Source: Hamadaea flava
GTDB lineage: Bacteria; Actinomycetota; Actinomycetes; Mycobacteriales; Micromonosporaceae
Direction: 5' to 3'
Assembly: GCF_024172085.1 (NCBI RefSeq)
Contig: NZ_JAMZDZ010000001.1
Location: 5,394,001 to 5,458,000, forward strand
Length of the DNA: 64,000 nt
Both the position numbers and the translations under genes were made by a program. Below are positions 1 through 8,595 of the stretch, one piece after another; position 1 is the first letter of the stretch; the number at the start of each line of letters is the position of its first letter. The notes under the pieces were generated by a model that saw only the letters and a list, made by a program, of their open reading frames with translations, had not been told where the DNA came from and made no database searches.

Positions 1-13
1 AGCGCCCGGCACC

Positions 14-1231
14 ATGGCGAAGATCAAGGTGACCAACCCGGTCGTCGAGCTCGACGGCGACGAGATGACCCGGATCATCTGGAAGCAGATCCGAGAGCAG
101 CTGATCCTGCCCTATCTCGACGTCGACCTGCACTACTACGACCTCAGCATCGAGCACCGTGACGCGACCGACGACCAGGTCACGATCGACGCGGCCAACG
201 CCATCAAGCAGCACGGTGTCGGCGTCAAGTGCGCGACGATCACGCCCGACGAGGCGCGCGTCGAGGAGTTCGGCCTGAAGAAGATGTGGAAGTCGCCGAA
301 CGGCACGATCCGCAACATCCTCGGCGGCGTGATCTTCCGCGAGCCGATCATCATGAGCAACGTGCCGCGGCTCGTCCCGGGCTGGACCAAGCCGATCGTC
401 GTCGGCCGTCACGCGCACGGCGACCAGTACAAGGCGACCGACTTCGTAGTCCCCGGCCCCGGCAAGGTGACCGTCACCTACACCCCGGCCGACGGCAGCC
501 AGCCGATGGAGTTCGAGATCGCCGACTTCCCCGGCGGCGGCGTGGCCATGGGCATGTACAACTACGACGACTCGATCCGCGACTTCGCGCGCGCCTCGTT
601 CAGCTACGGCCTGCTCCGGAACTACCCGGTCTACCTGTCGACGAAGAACACCATCCTCAAGGCGTACGACGGCCGGTTCAAGGACATCTTCGCCGAGGTC
701 TTCGAGGCCGAGTTCAAGGCGGAGTTCGACGCCAAGGGCCTGACCTACGAGCACCGGTTGATCGACGACATGGTCGCCGCCGCGCTCAAGTGGGAAGGCG
801 GCTACGTCTGGGCCTGCAAGAACTACGACGGTGACGTCCAGTCCGACATCGTCGCCCAGGGCTTCGGCTCGCTCGGCCTGATGACCTCCGTCCTGATGAC
901 GCCAGACGGGCGTACGGTCGAGGCCGAGGCGGCCCACGGCACCGTCACCCGGCACTACCGGCAGTGGCAGAAGGGCCAGAAGACCTCGACCAACCCGATC
1001 GCGTCGATCTTCGCCTGGACGCGGGGTCTGGCCCACCGGGGCAAGCTCGACGGCACCCCGGCGGTCACGGAGTTCGCCGACACGCTGGAGCAGGTCATCA
1101 TCGACACCGTCGAAGGCGGCGCGATGACCAAGGACCTCGCCCTGCTGATCGCTCCGGACGCGCCGTGGCAGACCACCGAGGAGTTCATGAACACCCTCGA
1201 CACGAACCTGGCCAAGCGACTCTCGGCCTGA
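14..1231 (+). CDS. icd: NADP-dependent isocitrate dehydrogenase
   Basis: Oxidatively decarboxylates isocitrate to 2-oxoglutarate with NADP+ in the TCA cycle; cytosolic. The 405 residues match the homodimeric eukaryote-like class of about 400-410 aa rather than the long monomeric actinobacterial form. Visible signatures are the N-terminal [13 protein letters not shown] block, [12 protein letters not shown] near residue 210, and the NADP-binding HGTVTRHYR (about 308) followed by [15 protein letters not shown] (about 325). The ATG is 14 bases from the window edge, so its upstream signals are not visible. The gene runs convergently into the S51/CysRS-like gene, and a hairpin plus a large palindrome lie between them. 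Complete, with no anomalies; identity is secure. Confidence 0.96.
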   Translation: MAKIKVTNPVVELDGDEMTRIIWKQIREQLILPYLDVDLHYYDLSIEHRDATDDQVTIDAANAIKQHGVGVKCATITPDEARVEEFGLKKMWKSPNGTIRNILGGVIFREPIIMSNVPRLVPGWTKPIVVGRHAHGDQYKATDFVVPGPGKVTVTYTPADGSQPMEFEIADFPGGGVAMGMYNYDDSIRDFARASFSYGLLRNYPVYLSTKNTILKAYDGRFKDIFAEVFEAEFKAEFDAKGLTYEHRLIDDMVAAALKWEGGYVWACKNYDGDVQSDIVAQGFGSLGLMTSVLMTPDGRTVEAEAAHGTVTRHYRQWQKGQKTSTNPIASIFAWTRGLAHRGKLDGTPAVTEFADTLEQVIIDTVEGGAMTKDLALLIAPDAPWQTTEEFMNTLDTNLAKRLSA

Positions 1232-1323
1232 CCGCGTTACTCCGGTTTGGGTGATTCGTTACGAATAGTGAGGGCGGAGCCAGCCGCACTCACCCGAAGT
1301 GAATTCACCTGCTGTCCCTTCCC

Positions 1324-1353
1324 CGGGGCGGGCTCCGATGGGAGTCCGCCCCG
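1324..1353. terminator. GC-rich hairpin after icd
   Basis: The arms CGGGGCGGGCTCC and GGAGTCCGCCCCG pair with one G-T type mismatch around a GATG loop. It lies about 90 bases past the icd stop, between convergent genes, so it could end transcription in either direction. No long T-run follows. Confidence 0.65.
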
Positions 1354-1366
1354 TCCCTTATCCCGG

Positions 1367-1450
1367 GCGCGATCATGCTGTCGGGGAGTTGATCAGGGTC
1401 GCGGGGACACGACACGCCGGTTGATCACGACCGATAGTTCATGATCGCGC
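1367..1450. repeat. Long imperfect palindrome between convergent genes
   Basis: The outer arms GCGCGATCATG (1367-1377) and CATGATCGCGC (1440-1450) are perfect inverted copies. Inside are TTGATCAGGGTCG and GGTTGATCACGACC, which share the GATCA(C/G)GG core with the other dispersed palindromes of this window. It sits just before the 3' end of the minus-strand gene at 1464 and probably helps terminate both convergent transcripts. Confidence 0.6.
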
Positions 1451-1463
1451 GGAGAGAACGGGG

Positions 1464-2657
1464 TCAGGTGAGGCGTTGGTCTTGGACGGTGAAGCCGGCT
1501 CCGGTCAGCGCGTCCCGGAGGGCGTCGGCCATCGCGAAGTCCCGGTTGGCCCGGGCCAGCTCGCGGGCGGCGCGTACGGAGGTCAGCAGGGCGGGGATCG
1601 CCTCGTGCGCGTCGGTCGCCAGCTGACCGAGCTGCAGGATCATGCCGCGCAGGAGGCTGCGGGCGTGCTCGTGGTCGGGGGAGACGTTGGTGTCGGCCGC
1701 CCAGTCGTCGATCGCGGTCTCCAGTTCGAGCGCGATGGCGACGCATTCCTGCACGTCTTGGGCGGCGAGTGCGGTGGCGAACCGGGCGTCGAGCGCGTCG
1801 GCGACTTCGCCGACGGAGGCGGCGCCGGGTTCGGCGAGCGGTCCCGTAGGCGACGCCGGGGCGGGGGGAGCGACAGCGGCCGCGGCCGTGGTGTCGGCGA
1901 GCGCCTCCAGCGGCAGCGTACTGCCGGTGGGGTAGACGCGGCTCTCCCCGCGTCGCCGCAAGGTCAGCCCGCCTTGGCCGACGACCTGCACCGATCCGGT
2001 CGGAAGGTCGACGAGGGCGGCGGTGTGCTCGTCGATGCCGACGATCACCGATTCCTCGGGCAGCCACTGCTCCATCCGGGCGAGCCGGCCTTCGCCGAGA
2101 TAGCAGAACCGGGTGTCGTGGTGGCCGCCCTCGGCGTTGTCGTAGTGCGGGATGATCACCGCCGGTACGCCGGTCAGCTCGCGGAAGATGTCCAGCGCCG
2201 GAACCCAGTGCGGATCGAGCCCGGCCTTGTAGATCTCGTAGACCGGAATGGCGTGGGACCCGAGGGTCAGCGCTGCGGCACTGGCGAAGACGACGACCTT
2301 CGACTTCGTGATCAGACCCGGGATCGGCGTGTCCCGCCAGTGCGTCAACGCGTACGTGGGGGAGCCGGGACCGGCGAAGAGCCACTCGGCCTGCCGCATG
2401 GTGGTCAGCGCCCGTTCGGCCTCGACGGCCGGCAGGTCGCGGCGGCGCCAGGAGACGACGCCGATGTCCCGGCCGACGCTGGCCTTGAAGTACGCCACCG
2501 CCCGCGCGGAGATGTCGTCGGCGTTGGACTGGAAGCCGTAAGGAGTGTCGAGCAGGACGGCGGGAGCGTCGCCGACGCGGTCGAGGATCGCTCGATGCGG
2601 TTTGATCATGGTGGGCGTCGTCTCGCCCGATCCCATGAGGACGATCAACTCGGTCAT
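1464..2657 (-). CDS. S51/cyanophycinase-like peptidase fused to a CysRS C-terminal-like domain
   Basis: 397 residues. The first ~270 look like a class-I-glutamine-amidotransferase-fold peptidase of the S51/cyanophycinase type: MGSGETTPT at the N-terminus, GPGSPTYAL (96-104), FASAAALTLG (124-133; an SAxA turn is the likely nucleophile elbow) and HYDNAEGGHH (171-180). Residues ~290-397 are helical and end in REL-AR-NRDFAMADALRDAL-GF-VQDQ, which closely resembles the C-terminal helical domain of cysteinyl-tRNA synthetase (AR..KDF..AD.IRD.L...G). An Ala/Pro-rich linker joins the two parts. The start lies 4 bp after the hydrolase stop, so the two are probably cotranscribed. Substrate unknown; the peptidase assignment is moderate, the tail resemblance good. 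Confidence 0.7.
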   Translation of the reverse strand: MTELIVLMGSGETTPTMIKPHRAILDRVGDAPAVLLDTPYGFQSNADDISARAVAYFKASVGRDIGVVSWRRRDLPAVEAERALTTMRQAEWLFAGPGSPTYALTHWRDTPIPGLITKSKVVVFASAAALTLGSHAIPVYEIYKAGLDPHWVPALDIFRELTGVPAVIIPHYDNAEGGHHDTRFCYLGEGRLARMEQWLPEESVIVGIDEHTAALVDLPTGSVQVVGQGGLTLRRRGESRVYPTGSTLPLEALADTTAAAAVAPPAPASPTGPLAEPGAASVGEVADALDARFATALAAQDVQECVAIALELETAIDDWAADTNVSPDHEHARSLLRGMILQLGQLATDAHEAIPALLTSVRAARELARANRDFAMADALRDALTGAGFTVQDQRLT

Positions 2658-2661
2658 CGGT

Positions 2662-3498
2662 TCACCCCGCCAGGCTCAGCAGATCGGCGGCCAGCTCCTT
2701 GGGCCGTTGGGCATGCAGGTCGTGGTCGCCGCCGGCGTACGCCTGGACCCGGGCGTCGGGCAGCGCGGTGGCGGCCCGGTCGACCCGGGCGCGCGTCCGC
2801 TCCGCCCGGACGGGGTCGTTGGGCAGTGCCGGGAGCAGCAGAGTCGGCGCCGTGATCCGGGGTAGCCAGTCCCAGACGGGGTGGTACCACATGTCCCGGA
2901 CGATCTCCATGTGCCGGGGGATCGGCAACCGCCGCTCGACCGTCCCGTCCGGCAGCTCACGCAGGTTGTACGCCGTGGCCGAGACGGCGGCGTCGGACCA
3001 GTCGGGATGCGCCTTCCGCAGGTACGCCTCGAGATCGCCGGCCCGCATCCCGTCCACCGACGGCGGCCGCAGCGCCTGCTCGCAGTCGGCCCAGTCGGCG
3101 AACTCACCAGCCAGGTCGATCCAGCCGCCGTCGACCAATGCCACCGCCGACACCAGATCCGGATGCTCGGCGGCGAACCGCACGACGACGTTGCCGCCCC
3201 AGGACTGCCCGACGGCGATCACCGACTGCAGGTCGAGTGCGGCGCAGACCGCGGCGAGGTCGTTCGCGGCGGTCGCCGTGTCGAAGCCGCGGTCGGGCAG
3301 CGTCGAGTCGCCGTGCCCTCGCAGGTCCACGGCCCAGGTCGGGTGACCTGCTGCCACCAGGGCGGTCGCCGTCTCGTCCCACAGCTGCGCGTTGGAAGCC
3401 AGCCCATGGACCAGCAGGAATCCACGACCAGGCGCGCCTTCCCCGAAGTGGCGCACACTCAGGACGGCGTCGGGCAGCGTGACATGCAGCGGTCGCAT
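2662..3498 (-). CDS. Alpha/beta hydrolase
   Basis: 278 residues with a classic alpha/beta-hydrolase plan: oxyanion HG in VHGLAS (30-35), DLRGHGDS (58-65), nucleophile elbow GQSWGG with Ser99, a late acidic stretch (LPNDP, about 225) and the catalytic His in GGDHDLHAQRP (about 255-265). No signal peptide, so cytoplasmic. It lies 21 bp after galT and 4 bp before the S51-like gene, in one minus-strand transcription unit. The closest general class is haloperoxidase/esterase-like hydrolases; the substrate cannot be inferred. Confidence 0.85.
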   Translation of the reverse strand: MRPLHVTLPDAVLSVRHFGEGAPGRGFLLVHGLASNAQLWDETATALVAAGHPTWAVDLRGHGDSTLPDRGFDTATAANDLAAVCAALDLQSVIAVGQSWGGNVVVRFAAEHPDLVSAVALVDGGWIDLAGEFADWADCEQALRPPSVDGMRAGDLEAYLRKAHPDWSDAAVSATAYNLRELPDGTVERRLPIPRHMEIVRDMWYHPVWDWLPRITAPTLLLPALPNDPVRAERTRARVDRAATALPDARVQAYAGGDHDLHAQRPKELAADLLSLAG

Positions 3499-3519
3499 GC
3501 CCCCGACACTAGCTGGGAC

Positions 3520-4647
3520 CTACGACAAGGTCGCCTGCATTGCGGCACGGAGCGCAGCCGCGGCCTCCTCCGGCGGGATGTCGTTGACGAACGCGCCCAT
3601 CGCCGACTCCGACCCGGCCAGGTACTTCAGCTTCCCCGGCCCGCGCCGGATGCTGAACAGCTGCAGGTGCAGATAGGCCAGCTCCCGGTCCTCGCGTACC
3701 GGTGCCTGATGCCAGGCCGCTATGTATGGCATGGCGCTGTGGAAGAGCGCGTCGAAACCGCGTACCAGTGAAAGCCACAGCGGGGCTGCGGCCTCGCGCT
3801 CCTCGTCGGACAGCGCGGCGAGGTCCGGGACCTGGCGGTGCGGCGCGAGATGGACCTCGAACGGCCAGCGCGCGAAGGCCGGCACGAAGGCGGTCCAGTG
3901 GTCGTTGCGCGCGAGCACGCGCGCACCGTCAGCGATCTCCGCGGCCAGGACGTCCGCGTAGAGGTTGCGGCCCGTGGCGGCGAGGTGGCGGCGCGCGGCC
4001 GCGAGATGCTGCCGGGTCCTCGGCGTCACATAGGGGTACGCATAAATCTGCCCGTGTGGATGGTGCATCGTGACACCGATCTCGACCCCGCGATTCTCGA
4101 AGCAGAAGACCTGCTCGACGCCCGGAACCTGGGACAGTTCGGCAGTACGCTGCGCCAGCGCCGCCAAGACGGTGCGCACCCGGCTCTCCGGCAGCTTGCC
4201 GAAGGACGACTCGTGGTCCGGCGTGAAGCAGACGACCTCACATCGGCCGACGCCGGGCCGGGTGCTCGGGTAGCCGTCGCTCAGGTCTGACCGCACTTCT
4301 GGCGGCTCGCCCGAGAGACTCCCCGGCTCGATCGCCGCGCTGGTGGAGAACGAGGGAAACCGGTTCTCGAAGACCGCGACGTCGTAGTCGTCGGCCGGGA
4401 TCTCCGTGAAATAGTCGGGCTTCGACGGGCAGAGCGGGCACTCGCTGGTCGGGGGGAGCAGCGGGCGACCCTGGCGGCTGCTCGCGATCGCCACCCACTC
4501 CTCGGTCAACGGGTCGCGCCGCAGCTGGGTCGGCGCGGGGGGCGCGGCCAGATCCCGCTGGTCCACCGAGGCGCGTACGGCGTCGTCGGCCTCGTCGAAG
4601 TAGATCAGCTCCCGGCCGTCGGCCAAGCGGATCGAGGTGTGCTTCAT
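3520..4647 (-). CDS. galT: Galactose-1-phosphate uridylyltransferase
   Basis: Leloir enzyme that exchanges UMP between UDP-glucose and galactose-1-phosphate. About 375 residues, with the metal-binding ECPLC (69-73), ENRFPSFS, and the active-site HHPHGQIY (about 195-202) whose His forms the uridylyl intermediate. The ATG at 4647 is preferred because GAAGGA lies 4 bases upstream. An in-frame GTG at 4659 would add four residues but has no ribosome site. galT directly follows a deoR-type regulator, a common actinobacterial pairing, but no galK is present; an alpha/beta hydrolase follows. The leader upstream of the start is a 22-bp tandem repeat array. Confidence 0.93.
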   Translation of the reverse strand: MKHTSIRLADGRELIYFDEADDAVRASVDQRDLAAPPAPTQLRRDPLTEEWVAIASSRQGRPLLPPTSECPLCPSKPDYFTEIPADDYDVAVFENRFPSFSTSAAIEPGSLSGEPPEVRSDLSDGYPSTRPGVGRCEVVCFTPDHESSFGKLPESRVRTVLAALAQRTAELSQVPGVEQVFCFENRGVEIGVTMHHPHGQIYAYPYVTPRTRQHLAAARRHLAATGRNLYADVLAAEIADGARVLARNDHWTAFVPAFARWPFEVHLAPHRQVPDLAALSDEEREAAAPLWLSLVRGFDALFHSAMPYIAAWHQAPVREDRELAYLHLQLFSIRRGPGKLKYLAGSESAMGAFVNDIPPEEAAAALRAAMQATLS

Positions 4648-4653
4648 CTTTTC

Positions 4654-4762
4654 CTTCACATGATCTCGGCGTGCGCTTCACATGGTCTCGGGGCGCGCTT
4701 CGCATGGTCTCGGCGTGCGCTTCATACGATCTCGCGTGCGCTTCACACGATCTCGGCGTGGG
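4654..4762. repeat. Five 21-22 bp tandem repeats spanning the deoR stop and the galT leader
   Basis: Units begin at 4654, 4676, 4698, 4720 and 4741 and read approximately CTTCACATGATCTCGGCGTG on the plus strand; one unit is 21 bp. The unit at 4741 contains the deoR stop codon and its last codons, so the array looks like repeated duplication of the deoR 3' end. It fills the whole deoR-galT gap and ends at the galT ribosome-binding site. Units differ by a few bases, so the amplification is not very recent. Confidence 0.88.
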
Positions 4763-5498
4763 TGAGGGCTTCGCGAGCTTCGTCGGGCAGCTGATCATCG
4801 GTGACCAGCACGTGCGCCGCCGCGAGATCAGCGATCGTGGCGATGCCGACGACGTCCCACTTCGAGGAGTCGGCCACCACGACCGTCCGCCGGGCGGAGT
4901 CGATCAACGCCCGATCGGTCTCCGCCTCCAGCAGGTTCGGGGTGGTGAACCCGGCGCGGGCGCTCATCCCGTGTACGCCGAGGAACAACAGGTCGACGTG
5001 CAGGCTCCGGACCGCCGCGCTCGCGATCGGGCCCACCAACGCGTCCGACGGCGTACGCACACCGCCGGTCAGCACGACCGTCTGGTCCGGGCGGCCGGCG
5101 CGGTGGAAGAGATCGGCGACCGGGATCGAATTGGTCACCACCGTCAGGCCCTCGACCGCGGTCAACCGTTGGGCGAGCCGGGCGGTCGTCGTTCCGGCCG
5201 ACAGCGCGATCGCCGTACCCGGCTGGACGAGCCCGGCGGCCTTCTCCGCGATCGCGTCCTTCTGCCGCTGATGCAGCTCGGCCTTGGCGGCGAACCCGGG
5301 CTCCTCGGTGGCCCCCGGCCGCAGCGCCGTCGCACCCCCATGCACCTTGAGGATCAGCCCACGATCGGACAACATCTCCAGGTCACGGCGAATCGTCATG
5401 TCCGACACGCCGAACCGGTCCACCAGGTCGGCCACGCGTACGCCCCCGGTCGAGCGGACCGCGTCGAGGATCGCGGACTGCCGCTGTGCCGCCAGCAC
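4743..5498 (-). CDS. DeoR-family transcriptional regulator
   Basis: About 251 residues from the GTG at 5498. An N-terminal winged helix contains FGVSDMTIRRDLEML, the diagnostic DeoR helix-turn-helix. It is followed by the sugar-phosphate-sensing domain with LSAGTTTARLAQ, VVTNSIPVADL, LTGGVR and the terminal VVVADSSKWDVVG, as in DeoR/GlpR proteins. GTG 5498 begins VLAAQRQSAILDAV, the usual start of the domain; an in-frame ATG at 5561 would add 21 non-homologous residues. It sits directly upstream of galT on the same strand and probably represses that unit in response to a phosphorylated sugar. Its 3' end is copied in the repeat array behind it. Confidence 0.9.
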   Translation of the reverse strand: MLAAQRQSAILDAVRSTGGVRVADLVDRFGVSDMTIRRDLEMLSDRGLILKVHGGATALRPGATEEPGFAAKAELHQRQKDAIAEKAAGLVQPGTAIALSAGTTTARLAQRLTAVEGLTVVTNSIPVADLFHRAGRPDQTVVLTGGVRTPSDALVGPIASAAVRSLHVDLLFLGVHGMSARAGFTTPNLLEAETDRALIDSARRTVVVADSSKWDVVGIATIADLAAAHVLVTDDQLPDEAREALTHAEIV

Positions 5499-5581
5499 TA
5501 TCCCTTCACCCCGCTCCACACACTCGCACGTTTCCCAACACGTTCCAACATACACCCTCACGCGGCGGCACTGTCAGATGC

Positions 5582-5636
5582 AGATCACGGTTACGCGTGC
5601 TTCCGAGGCCCTCGGAAGCACGCGTAACCGTGATCT
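5582..5636. repeat. Perfect 27-bp-arm palindrome, GATCACGG family (copy 1)
   Basis: Arms 5582-5608 and 5610-5636 are exact inverted copies with a 1-nt centre. Each arm starts AGATCACGGTTACGCGTGCT. It begins 20 bp after the stop of the WecG/TagA-like gene and lies upstream of deoR on the same strand. A transcript would fold into a 27-bp stem, so a terminator role is likely. Related copies lie at 8464, 9574 and 32258. Confidence 0.9.
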
Positions 5637-5655
5637 ACAGGGAAAGCGAGCAGGG

Positions 5656-6519
5656 TTAGGGGCGGCGGAGGGCGGCGCCGGCCAGCAGGCGGACGGCGTA
5701 CGGGGCGTCGTGCCGCAGGTAGCGTGAGGCGAGCCGCCGGGGTTCCTGGGCGAGCCGGTGCGCCCATTCCAGGCCGCTGCGCTGCATCCAGATCGGGGCG
5801 CGCTGCTGCTCGCCCGCGATGAAGTTGATCGCCGCGCCGCAGCCGAGGAACCAGGTCGACGGCAGGGCGTCGCGCAGGTCGGTGATCACCCGTTCCTGCC
5901 GGGGGAAGCCCAGGCCGACGAAGCAGACGTCCGGGCGTGCCGCGATGACGGCGTCCAGGACGGGGGCGTACTGGTCGGGGTCGGCGTCGAAGCCGAACGG
6001 TGGCGCGGCACAGCCCGCGATGATCAGGCCCGGGCAGGCGCCGGCGAGTTCGGCGGCCGCGCGGTGCGCTCCGTCGGCGCTGCGCCCGGCGACGCCCACG
6101 GCGGACGCCATGAGCAGCCAGTCGTCGCCCTCCTCCGGTTCGATCGCGGACGGCACCGGCGCGCCACCGAGGAGGTAGACCGATCCGGCGATGTCCCCGA
6201 TCGCCTGCGAGACGGTCCAGATCAGGCTGGCGCCCGCGACCCGTTCGGGCAGCGGGTTTCCGGCGAGTTTGCTCGCCCACACCAGCGGCATGCCGTCGGC
6301 CACCACCAGGGTCGCATCGTCGAGGAAGCTGCGGACTTCGGCCGCGATGGGCCGGTCGCTGTCGGCGAGCCGCAGGATGTCCACGTTCGGGGTGACGATC
6401 CGGCCGCCTTCGCCCCGGCTCAGCGCCTCGACGACATGTGCGGCGACCTCTTCCTCGGTGATCGCGTCGAATTCCCGGCCGGCCAGTCTCACGCGCTCAT
6501 TTCCCACGAAATTGGACAA
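5656..6519 (-). CDS. WecG/TagA/CpsF-family glycosyltransferase (GT26)
   Basis: 287 residues. Transfers a sugar (ManNAc-type in characterised members) from a UDP-sugar to a lipid-linked intermediate at the cytoplasmic membrane. Family landmarks are TPNVDILR (43-50), the catalytic-region DGMPLVW (75-81), the central VCFVGLGFPRQE block (about 195-210) and the GCGAAINFIAGE...AP-W element near 225. It stands at the edge of the polysaccharide locus, divergent from a sulfotransferase, with a 77-bp shared promoter region. It is followed immediately by a strong palindrome. The exact sugar cannot be read from sequence. Confidence 0.9.
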   Translation of the reverse strand: MSNFVGNERVRLAGREFDAITEEEVAAHVVEALSRGEGGRIVTPNVDILRLADSDRPIAAEVRSFLDDATLVVADGMPLVWASKLAGNPLPERVAGASLIWTVSQAIGDIAGSVYLLGGAPVPSAIEPEEGDDWLLMASAVGVAGRSADGAHRAAAELAGACPGLIIAGCAAPPFGFDADPDQYAPVLDAVIAARPDVCFVGLGFPRQERVITDLRDALPSTWFLGCGAAINFIAGEQQRAPIWMQRSGLEWAHRLAQEPRRLASRYLRHDAPYAVRLLAGAALRRP

Positions 6520-6596
6520 TAGCGGGTCAATCCCCGTGGATCAGTCGTTAACCGCAGTGACACACGAACCGACAAAACCGTGCAGGGGGTGCGCCG

Positions 6597-7538
6597 ATGG
6601 CGCGGGTGATTTTCCTCGGCGGGCTGGGACGCAGCGGCACGACGCTGATCGAGCGCGTCCTCGGCGAGGTGCCGGGCATCTGCGCGGTCGGCGAGCTGGT
6701 CCATCTCTGGCAGCGCGACCTGCGTGACGACGAGAAATGCGCCTGCGGCAGCCACTTCTGGGGCTGCGACTTCTGGGAACGCGTCGGCATCGCGGCGTTC
6801 GGAGGCTGGCACCGGGTCGACGTGCATCGCGTACTCGCGCTGCGCGAGCTGGTCGAACGCACGCGCCACATCCCGCGCCTCGCGACTCGCGTGCCCGCCG
6901 GCTATGCCGATTTGGTACGCGAGTACGCCGACTACTACGTCCGCATCTACGAGGCAGCGGCCGCCGTCAGCGGAGCCGAGGTGATCGTGGATTCGTCGAA
7001 GCATTCCGCGCTCGCGCATGTGCTCCGCTATGCCACGCGGGTGGAACCAGCCCTCGATCTGCGGGTGCTGCATGTCGTGCGGGACGCGCGTGGGGTGGCG
7101 TACTCGTGGACGAAGAACGTGCTGCGGCCCGAGGCGGCCGCCGACGAGATGACCCGATACTCCCCGGCCCGCTCGGCTCTGCTGTGGACGGCGCACAACG
7201 CCGCGTTCTCGCTGCTCCGCCGCCGAGGCGTACGCGTACGCACCTTGCGCTACGAGGAGTTCCTCGCCGATCCGGAGGCCACCCTGCGACGGCTGGTCAC
7301 GTTCGCCGGGCTCGACCCGTCGGCGGTGGACCTCGGCTGGCTGGAACGGGACCAGGTGACGCTGAGCGTGTCGCACAGCGCCGCGGGGAACCCGATGCGG
7401 TTCACCACCGGACTTGTTCCGCTGCAACGCGACGACGCCTGGCGTACGCACCTCGCGCCGAGACAGCGGGCCGTCGTGAACGCCGTCTGCGCGCCGATGC
7501 TGAAGGCGTACGGGTACGAGCTGGGGGTCAAGCGATGA
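6597..7538 (+). CDS. Sulfotransferase (PAPS-dependent)
   Basis: 313 residues. The N-terminus carries the 5'-phosphosulfate loop, GGLGRSGTTLIERVL (residues 8-22). VIVDSSKHSA (about 130-140) and the 3'-phosphate-binding LHVVRDARGVAYSW (about 158-170) complete the PAPS site. C-terminal YEEFLADPEATLRRL is typical of the Sulfotransfer_1/3 fold. No signal peptide or membrane span, so it acts in the cytosol on a small or lipid-linked sugar acceptor. Its stop overlaps the GT2 start in ATGA, so the two are translationally coupled. With the APS kinase at 20981 it points to a sulfated glycan; the acceptor is unknown. Confidence 0.88.
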   Translation: MARVIFLGGLGRSGTTLIERVLGEVPGICAVGELVHLWQRDLRDDEKCACGSHFWGCDFWERVGIAAFGGWHRVDVHRVLALRELVERTRHIPRLATRVPAGYADLVREYADYYVRIYEAAAAVSGAEVIVDSSKHSALAHVLRYATRVEPALDLRVLHVVRDARGVAYSWTKNVLRPEAAADEMTRYSPARSALLWTAHNAAFSLLRRRGVRVRTLRYEEFLADPEATLRRLVTFAGLDPSAVDLGWLERDQVTLSVSHSAAGNPMRFTTGLVPLQRDDAWRTHLAPRQRAVVNAVCAPMLKAYGYELGVKR

Positions 7539-8455
7539 CGACCTGGCCCTCGGTGGACGTGGTGGTGCCGACCAGGGATCGGCCCGAACTGCTCACCCGT
7601 ACGCTCAACGGCATTCTCGAGCAGGACTACGAAGGCCCGGTACGCATCCTCGTCGTCTACGACCAGGCCGAGCCCGACCCGTCCCGGGAATCCGCCGAGG
7701 ACCGTCCGGTGACCGTGCTCTGCAATTCGCGTATTCCTGGATTGGCGGGAGCCCGGAACACCGGAATCCTGGCCTGTACCGCGGAGCTGGTTGCCTTTTG
7801 TGACGACGATGACGTGTGGGTGCCGAACAAGCTGCGGGACCAGGTGACGGCCCTGCGCCAGCACGCGGAGGCCGAGATGGTGACCTGCGCGATCGAGGTG
7901 CGGTACGCGGAGCGGCGCAGCATCCGACTGGCCGGGCGCGACCTGGTGACCGTCGACGACCTGGCGCGGTCGCGGATGGCGATGCTGCACTCCTCCGGCT
8001 TCCTGTTCCGGCGCGCGGCGCTCGTCGATCCCACCGGGCTGGGCCTGGTCGCGGAGGACGCGCCGGGCAGCCAGAACGAAGACTGGGACCTGCTGCTGCG
8101 GGCGGCGCGACGGCACCCGATCCTCCATGTCGACGAGCCACTCGTCCGGGTGCTCTGGGGCCGGAGTTCGTTCTACGCCTACGAGTACGCCACCAAGATC
8201 TCGTCGCTGCGCTGGATGATGGCCCGGCACCCCGAGATCAAAGGCTGCCCACCGGGCGCCGCCCGGGTCTACGGCCAGCTCGCCTGCTGGTCGGCGGCGG
8301 CGGGAAACCGGACCGACGCCTGGAAATGGACTCGGGAAACCGTACGCGCCAACTGGCGGGAACCGCGCGCCGCGATCGCGTTGGCGGCCCTTACCGGTGC
8401 CGTCCGCATCGAACGGGTCCTGAGCGCCCTCCACAAACACGGCCACGGCATCTGA
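7535..8455 (+). CDS. Glycosyltransferase family 2
   Basis: 306 residues with a GT-A fold: VDVVVPTRDRPELLTRTL at the N-terminus, SRIPGLAGARNTGI (65-78), the metal/nucleotide-binding CDDDDVW (89-95) and the acceptor-side GSQNEDWDLLLRA (about 179-191), the usual ED motif of inverting GT2 enzymes. There is no membrane anchor. It overlaps the upstream sulfotransferase by 4 nt, suggesting that one enzyme adds and the other sulfates a residue of the same polymer repeat. A 27-bp-arm palindrome starts 9 bp after the stop and should end this two-gene operon. Confidence 0.9.
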   Translation: MTTWPSVDVVVPTRDRPELLTRTLNGILEQDYEGPVRILVVYDQAEPDPSRESAEDRPVTVLCNSRIPGLAGARNTGILACTAELVAFCDDDDVWVPNKLRDQVTALRQHAEAEMVTCAIEVRYAERRSIRLAGRDLVTVDDLARSRMAMLHSSGFLFRRAALVDPTGLGLVAEDAPGSQNEDWDLLLRAARRHPILHVDEPLVRVLWGRSSFYAYEYATKISSLRWMMARHPEIKGCPPGAARVYGQLACWSAAAGNRTDAWKWTRETVRANWREPRAAIALAALTGAVRIERVLSALHKHGHGI

Positions 8456-8463
8456 TTTTTTGG

Positions 8464-8526
8464 CTGCAGATCACGGTTGTGCATGCTTCCGGAGCCGTTG
8501 GAAGCATGCACAACCGTGATCTGCAG
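8464..8526. repeat. Perfect 27-bp-arm palindrome, GATCACGG family (copy 2)
   Basis: Left arm 8464-8490 (CTGCAGATCACGGTTGTGCA onward) is matched exactly by 8500-8526, with a 9-nt loop. It starts 9 bp after the GT2 stop and lies upstream of the DUF559 gene. Probable terminator and member of the dispersed family. Confidence 0.9.
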
Positions 8527-8595
8527 CTATCGGGGCTGGTCGGGGTTATCCACAGGGGGTGGTGGGGGAGGGCACGGCGGTGGCACCTTCGCGGG

